Below the pieces are notes generated by a model. It was not told the DNA's origin. It made no database searches and saw nothing but the letters and a program-made list of their open reading frames with translations. Positions 61,120 to 64,000 of a stretch of 64,000 nt of DNA are shown in pieces (positions within the stretch are counted from its first letter, which is position 1; each line of letters begins with the position of its first letter). Both the position numbers and the translations under genes were made by a program. The stretch is taken from contig JAQYVY010000012.1 in NCBI GenBank assembly GCA_030145195.1, forward strand, positions 1 through 64,000, given 5' to 3'. Source of the stretch: Desulfuromonadales bacterium. Its GTDB lineage: Bacteria; Desulfobacterota; Desulfuromonadia; Desulfuromonadales; BM103.

Positions 61120-61971
61120 ATGAGCAGCAATAACGACAAGGGGTCTTCTCCTTCCGCGCCCCGCGCATCGCGTCCCTCCGACAGCGCCGCTGGCGGCATG
61201 CCCGACCTGCAAAAATCGCACGATGACCGCAACATCGCCATCGACAAGGTCGGCGTCAAGGATATCCGCTACCCCATCGTGGTGATGGATAAGAGCAAAG
61301 AGCACCAGCAGACGGTGGCGCGCATCAACATGTACGTGGATTTGCCGCATCATTTCAAGGGCACCCACATGAGCCGCTTCGTCGAGATCCTCAATCAGCA
61401 TCACGGCCACATCAGTATCGAAGGGATCGATACGATTCTGCGGGACATGAAAGAGCGCTTAGAGGCGAGTTGCGCCCACCTTGAGTTGGAATTCCCCTAC
61501 TTTATCGAAAAACAGGCACCAGTCTCCGGGGCACGCAGCCTGATGGAGTACCAGTGCCGCATGACCGGCAGTCTCGGCGAAGAAGACGACTTTGTCCTCG
61601 GCGTGACGGTTCCGGTGACTTCCCTCTGCCCCTGTTCCCGAGAAATCAGTGACCGCGGAGCGCATAACCAGCGGAGTGCGGTCACGGTCGAGATTCGTTA
61701 CCGTCAGCACGTCTGGCTTGAAGATCTGATTGAATGGGTCGAAGGCTGCGGTAGCGCCCCGGTCTACGCTTTACTTAAACGCGAAGACGAACGGGCGCTT
61801 ACCGAACAAGCTTATGATAATCCGATGTTTGTCGAGGACGTGGTGCGGGCCGTCACCGAACGTTTGCTCAAGCAGCCGGAAGTTATCTGGTTCCGGGTGG
61901 CCTGCGAGAATTTTGAATCGATTCACAATCATTCTGCCTACGCTATGGTGGAACGGCCCAGACGTGGGTAA
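61120..61971 (+). CDS. folE2: GTP cyclohydrolase FolE2 (type IB)
   Basis: The 283-residue protein has the FolE2 motifs: MPDLQKSHDDRNIAIDKVGV, DIRYPIVVMDKSKEHQQTVA, and the catalytic cysteine region VTSLCPCSREISDRGAHNQR. It opens GTP to dihydroneopterin triphosphate, the precursor of folate and of queuosine. FolE2 works without zinc, unlike FolE. ATG 61120 (AGGAAA upstream) adds 26 residues before the usual start Met at 61198, which lacks a clear site; either is possible. Next to queC, as expected. Confidence 0.95.
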   Translation: MSSNNDKGSSPSAPRASRPSDSAAGGMPDLQKSHDDRNIAIDKVGVKDIRYPIVVMDKSKEHQQTVARINMYVDLPHHFKGTHMSRFVEILNQHHGHISIEGIDTILRDMKERLEASCAHLELEFPYFIEKQAPVSGARSLMEYQCRMTGSLGEEDDFVLGVTVPVTSLCPCSREISDRGAHNQRSAVTVEIRYRQHVWLEDLIEWVEGCGSAPVYALLKREDERALTEQAYDNPMFVEDVVRAVTERLLKQPEVIWFRVACENFESIHNHSAYAMVERPRRG

Positions 61972-61975
61972 GTCT

Positions 61976-62668
61976 GTGGATACTGTGGATAACTCCTTAA
62001 ATAGTCAACTTTTTAAAGCGCAAGGGACAACCTTAGGACTCTTTGCCAAGCAGCCACTTCCCAGGCAGGTTAAGACTCGTCTGACGCCACCACTATCGCC
62101 AGATCAGGCATGTAAGTTGTACCAGGTTGCCTTGGAGGAAACAGTCTCCAGACTTCAGCAAACAGGGCTGCCGTTAGTGCTTTGTTATGCCGGTGACCGC
62201 GACTGGTTCGCCACAAACTTTCCCGAGGTAGCGCTACTGGCACAGCACGGAGCCGATCTAGGTTTGCGCTTGCAGGCAGCGACCCAGGCGCTCTTTGAAG
62301 CTGGCGCCGGCCCGGTTCTACTGCTTGGCTCAGACAGCCCTGATCTGCCTTTATCTCTGCTACAGCGGGCCTTGACCCAATTACAGCAGCGCGATGCCGT
62401 GACCATTCCCTGTCAGGATGGCGGCTATGCACTGATCGGGTTACAGCGGCCGCTGTTGCAACTGTTTGTTGATGTCCCCTGGAGTACCGAACGGGTGCTG
62501 GCCGCGACCAGAGAGTGTGCCCGCCGAGCGGACCTCGACTATGCCGAAATCGAGGCCTGGGATGATCTTGATGACCTGGCATCACTCCGGCGCCTGGTCG
62601 AGCGTTCACCGCAGTCGCTGACGGCCCGACACATCGCCTCAGAGCTGGCTGAGTTTGCTGCAACCTAG
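61976..62668 (+). CDS. DUF2064/TIGR04282 family nucleotidyl/glycosyl transferase-like protein
   Basis: About 230 residues. The core has TLGLFAKQPLPRQVKTRLTPPLS, quoted in part as LGLFAKQPLPRQVKTRL, then VLLLGSDSPDLPLSLLQRAL and TIPCQDGGYALIGLQRP, which match the DUF2064 family (GT-A-like fold), some members of which are annotated in arsenosugar biosynthesis. Activity here is unknown. Only GTG starts (61964, 61976, 61985) exist near the folE2 stop; none has a clear ribosome-binding site, so the exact start is uncertain and may depend on coupling to folE2. Confidence 0.75.
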   Translation: MDTVDNSLNSQLFKAQGTTLGLFAKQPLPRQVKTRLTPPLSPDQACKLYQVALEETVSRLQQTGLPLVLCYAGDRDWFATNFPEVALLAQHGADLGLRLQAATQALFEAGAGPVLLLGSDSPDLPLSLLQRALTQLQQRDAVTIPCQDGGYALIGLQRPLLQLFVDVPWSTERVLAATRECARRADLDYAEIEAWDDLDDLASLRRLVERSPQSLTARHIASELAEFAAT

Positions 62669-62840
62669 CATCAATCGCAGAATGCGAAAAAAATGTGCAG
62701 CAAACTATTAAAGGACGGACAGACTTTCTTGATTTGGTTAAGGTTTTCAGCTTGAAGGTTACAAGCATCCCCGGTCAGTTGACTCGCCGGGAGGACTGCC
62801 GGATAATCATCATATCTTGGTGTCATAAAGGAGAATAATT

Positions 62841-63512
62841 TTGGATTTGGTACTTAATGCCGGGCCGGTGGTTAAGCTGGTCTTGTTGATTCTGGTCTAT
62901 TTTTCGGTGGTATCTTGGGCCATCATTATTTACAAGCAGCTGACGGTTCATCGGGCGATCCGTGATTCAGACCGGTTTCTCGAGTTTTTCTGGTCGAAGA
63001 AGCGCTTTGATGCGATCGGCCAGGGCTTGGGTGAGTTTCGCCATTCGCCGCTGACGGTGCTGTTTCGCGAGGTTTATCACGAGCTGGCGCAGGATCGCCA
63101 GCAGCTGGAAGGTCAGGAGGGCGACAACCTGGTTGCGGACCTTGGCAAGCAGGAGCGGGTGGCTCGGGTGCTGCGACGCTCCACCACCTCGGAAGGGCAT
63201 CGGCTCGAAAAGTACCTGTCCTTTCTCGCAACCACCGGTTCCGCCGCACCCTTCATCGGCTTGTTCGGCACGGTCTGGGGCATTATGGATGCCTTCCGTG
63301 GTATCGGCGAAAGCGGCAGCGCTTCGCTGGCCGTGGTCGCTCCCGGCATTTCCGAGGCGTTGGTGGCCACAGCCATCGGTCTGGTTGCGGCGATTCCAGC
63401 CGTTATCGGCTACAATCACTTTGTCAACAAGATCAATGTGCTGTCTGGTGAAATGGATAATTTCAGCCAGGAGATGCTCAATATCGTGCAGCGCATGAGT
63501 TTGGGGAAATAA
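62841..63512 (+). CDS. tolQ: TolQ/ExbB family proton channel
   Basis: The 223-residue protein starts at TTG 62841 after AAAGGAG. It has the N-terminal helix VVKLVLLILVYFSVVSWAIIIYKQ (quoted in part), the pair of C-terminal helices with STTSEGHRLEKYLSFLATTGSAAPFIGLFGTVWGIM (part: ATTGSAAPFIGLFGTVWGIM) and ALVATAIGLVAAIPAVIGYN. It forms with TolR the proton-driven motor of the Tol-Pal system in the inner membrane. tolR starts 1 nt after its stop. Confidence 0.93.
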   Translation: MDLVLNAGPVVKLVLLILVYFSVVSWAIIIYKQLTVHRAIRDSDRFLEFFWSKKRFDAIGQGLGEFRHSPLTVLFREVYHELAQDRQQLEGQEGDNLVADLGKQERVARVLRRSTTSEGHRLEKYLSFLATTGSAAPFIGLFGTVWGIMDAFRGIGESGSASLAVVAPGISEALVATAIGLVAAIPAVIGYNHFVNKINVLSGEMDNFSQEMLNIVQRMSLGK

Positions 63513-63513
63513 G

Positions 63514-63936
63514 ATGGAAGTTGGCCAGAACAGCAACCGCCGGCGTACAGTTTTGGCGCAGATCAACGTCACGCCCTTTGTCGACGTGATGCTGGTGCTG
63601 TTGATCATTTTCATGATTACCGCACCGATGATGGAAAAGGGTGTGGATGTTGCCCTGCCAGAAGTGGAGAATGCACCAAACCTGGCGGCACTCAAGGAGC
63701 CGCTGGTGGTGACCGTGACCCGGAAAGGTGAGATCTCGGTCGGCAACAACAAAGTGGCAAGCCCCGCCAAGCTCACCCCGGTTCTGAAACAGATTCTCAG
63801 CGAACGTGAGGAGCAGGGAGTGTTTCTTGAGGCCGACAAGGCCGTCCCCTATGGTCGCGTCGTTCAAGTCATGGCGGCGATCAAGCGGGCTGGAGTGTCC
63901 AAGCTCGGCATGGTGGCGCAAGAGCCGCCGAAGTAA
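63514..63936 (+). CDS. tolR: TolR/ExbD family protein
   Basis: The 140-residue protein has one N-terminal helix with the proton-accepting Asp, INVTPFVDVMLVLLIIFMIT, and a periplasmic domain ending KAVPYGRVVQVMAAIKRAGV. It pairs with TolQ to harvest the proton gradient. ATG 63514 follows directly on the tolQ stop (AATAAG). Confidence 0.94.
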   Translation: MEVGQNSNRRRTVLAQINVTPFVDVMLVLLIIFMITAPMMEKGVDVALPEVENAPNLAALKEPLVVTVTRKGEISVGNNKVASPAKLTPVLKQILSEREEQGVFLEADKAVPYGRVVQVMAAIKRAGVSKLGMVAQEPPK

Positions 63937-63952
63937 TTGACAGCCCAATCCG

Positions 63953-64000
63953 TTGCGACTTAAGCCGAGGCTCTTTTCCGCTTGGGTCTCTCCGAGCCAG
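63953..64000 (+). CDS. Possible start of a following gene (tolA-like by position), partial
   Basis: An open frame of 16 codons from TTG 63953 (LRLKPRLFSAWVSPSQ) runs to the window edge. TolA or TonB C-terminal protein genes normally follow tolQR and begin with a short basic cytoplasmic segment like this. No ribosome-binding site is seen. Weak. Confidence 0.25.
   Translation, partial: MRLKPRLFSAWVSPSQ

Noticed and set aside
62967-63839. 290-codon minus-strand frame opposite tolQR
   Set aside because: Antisense to well-recognised tolQ and tolR.
1-64000. tRNA, rRNA, CRISPR or prophage genes
   Set aside because: No T-arm-type motif in a cloverleaf context, no rRNA words, no spaced repeats and no phage or intact transposase genes were recognised by eye.

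Overview
The window reads as chromosomal DNA of an anaerobic, Geobacter- or Desulfuromonas-like bacterium (class Desulfuromonadia, formerly Deltaproteobacteria). This placement rests on gene content and order: serA-hisZ-purA, sucCD, folE2 beside queC, miaA followed by a glycosyltransferase, a cytoplasmic [NiFe] hydrogenase, a Bat/MoxR operon, and intergenic repeats of a kind common in that group. It is inference; no 16S rRNA or tRNA gene was seen.

Layout. 0-9.6 kb is an accessory, repeat-rich stretch: a cut-off DMT transporter, ywbE, a peptidoglycan-binding lipoprotein with internal repeats, a methyltransferase, an AMP-nucleosidase-like gene, two AT-rich orphan genes (4.9-7.9 kb) lying among modular dispersed repeats, and a RIO-type kinase. 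9.7-15.7 kb holds a cysteine-cluster protein, a MauE/DoxX-rhodanese-ArsC-ACR3 group without a visible ArsR, a DUF4019 protein, a RelA/SpoT-TPR alarmone synthetase and a SprT-like metalloprotease. 15.9-18.6 kb is a CbiM/NikM-CbiQ-CbiO cobalt/nickel ECF transporter. 18.9-21 kb is sucCD. 21-25.1 kb (minus strand) has a small unknown protein, a monoheme cytochrome overlapping a ferritin-like gene, a PilZ protein, a glycosyltransferase and miaA; pcnB runs the other way. 26.6-33.6 kb is a six-gene minus-strand moxR-DUF58-DUF4381-batA-batB/C-batD operon, mostly coupled by stop/start overlaps. 34-37.8 kb is a four-gene soluble [NiFe] hydrogenase in the order hydB-hydG-hydD-hydA. 38-42.1 kb has a universal stress protein coupled to a P-type ATPase with Na+/K+-ATPase-like ion-site motifs, and a receiver-like protein lacking the phosphorylatable Asp. 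42.5-49.2 kb is housekeeping (glutamine amidotransferase, pepA, serA, hisZ, purA). 49.4-56 kb is a TetR/RND tripartite efflux locus. 56.3-64 kb has a class A penicillin-binding protein, pyk, queC, folE2, a DUF2064 transferase, tolQ and tolR.

How genes work together. The ECF transporter probably supplies nickel (or cobalt), and the hydrogenase 15 kb away needs nickel. ArsC reduces arsenate and ACR3 exports the arsenite formed. The RND pump, adaptor and outer-membrane channel form one envelope-spanning exporter. serA, hisZ and purA belong to serine, histidine and purine synthesis, and queC and folE2 to the deazaguanine/folate branch from GTP.

The most unusual parts are the modular repeats around 3.3-8.4 kb, a pair of MITE-like elements at 42.3 and 56.1 kb, the Asp-less cysteine-bearing receiver, the Usp/P2C-like ATPase pair, and the rhodanese/MauE genes in front of arsenic genes. 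No CRISPR array, rRNA, tRNA, intact transposase or obvious phage was found.
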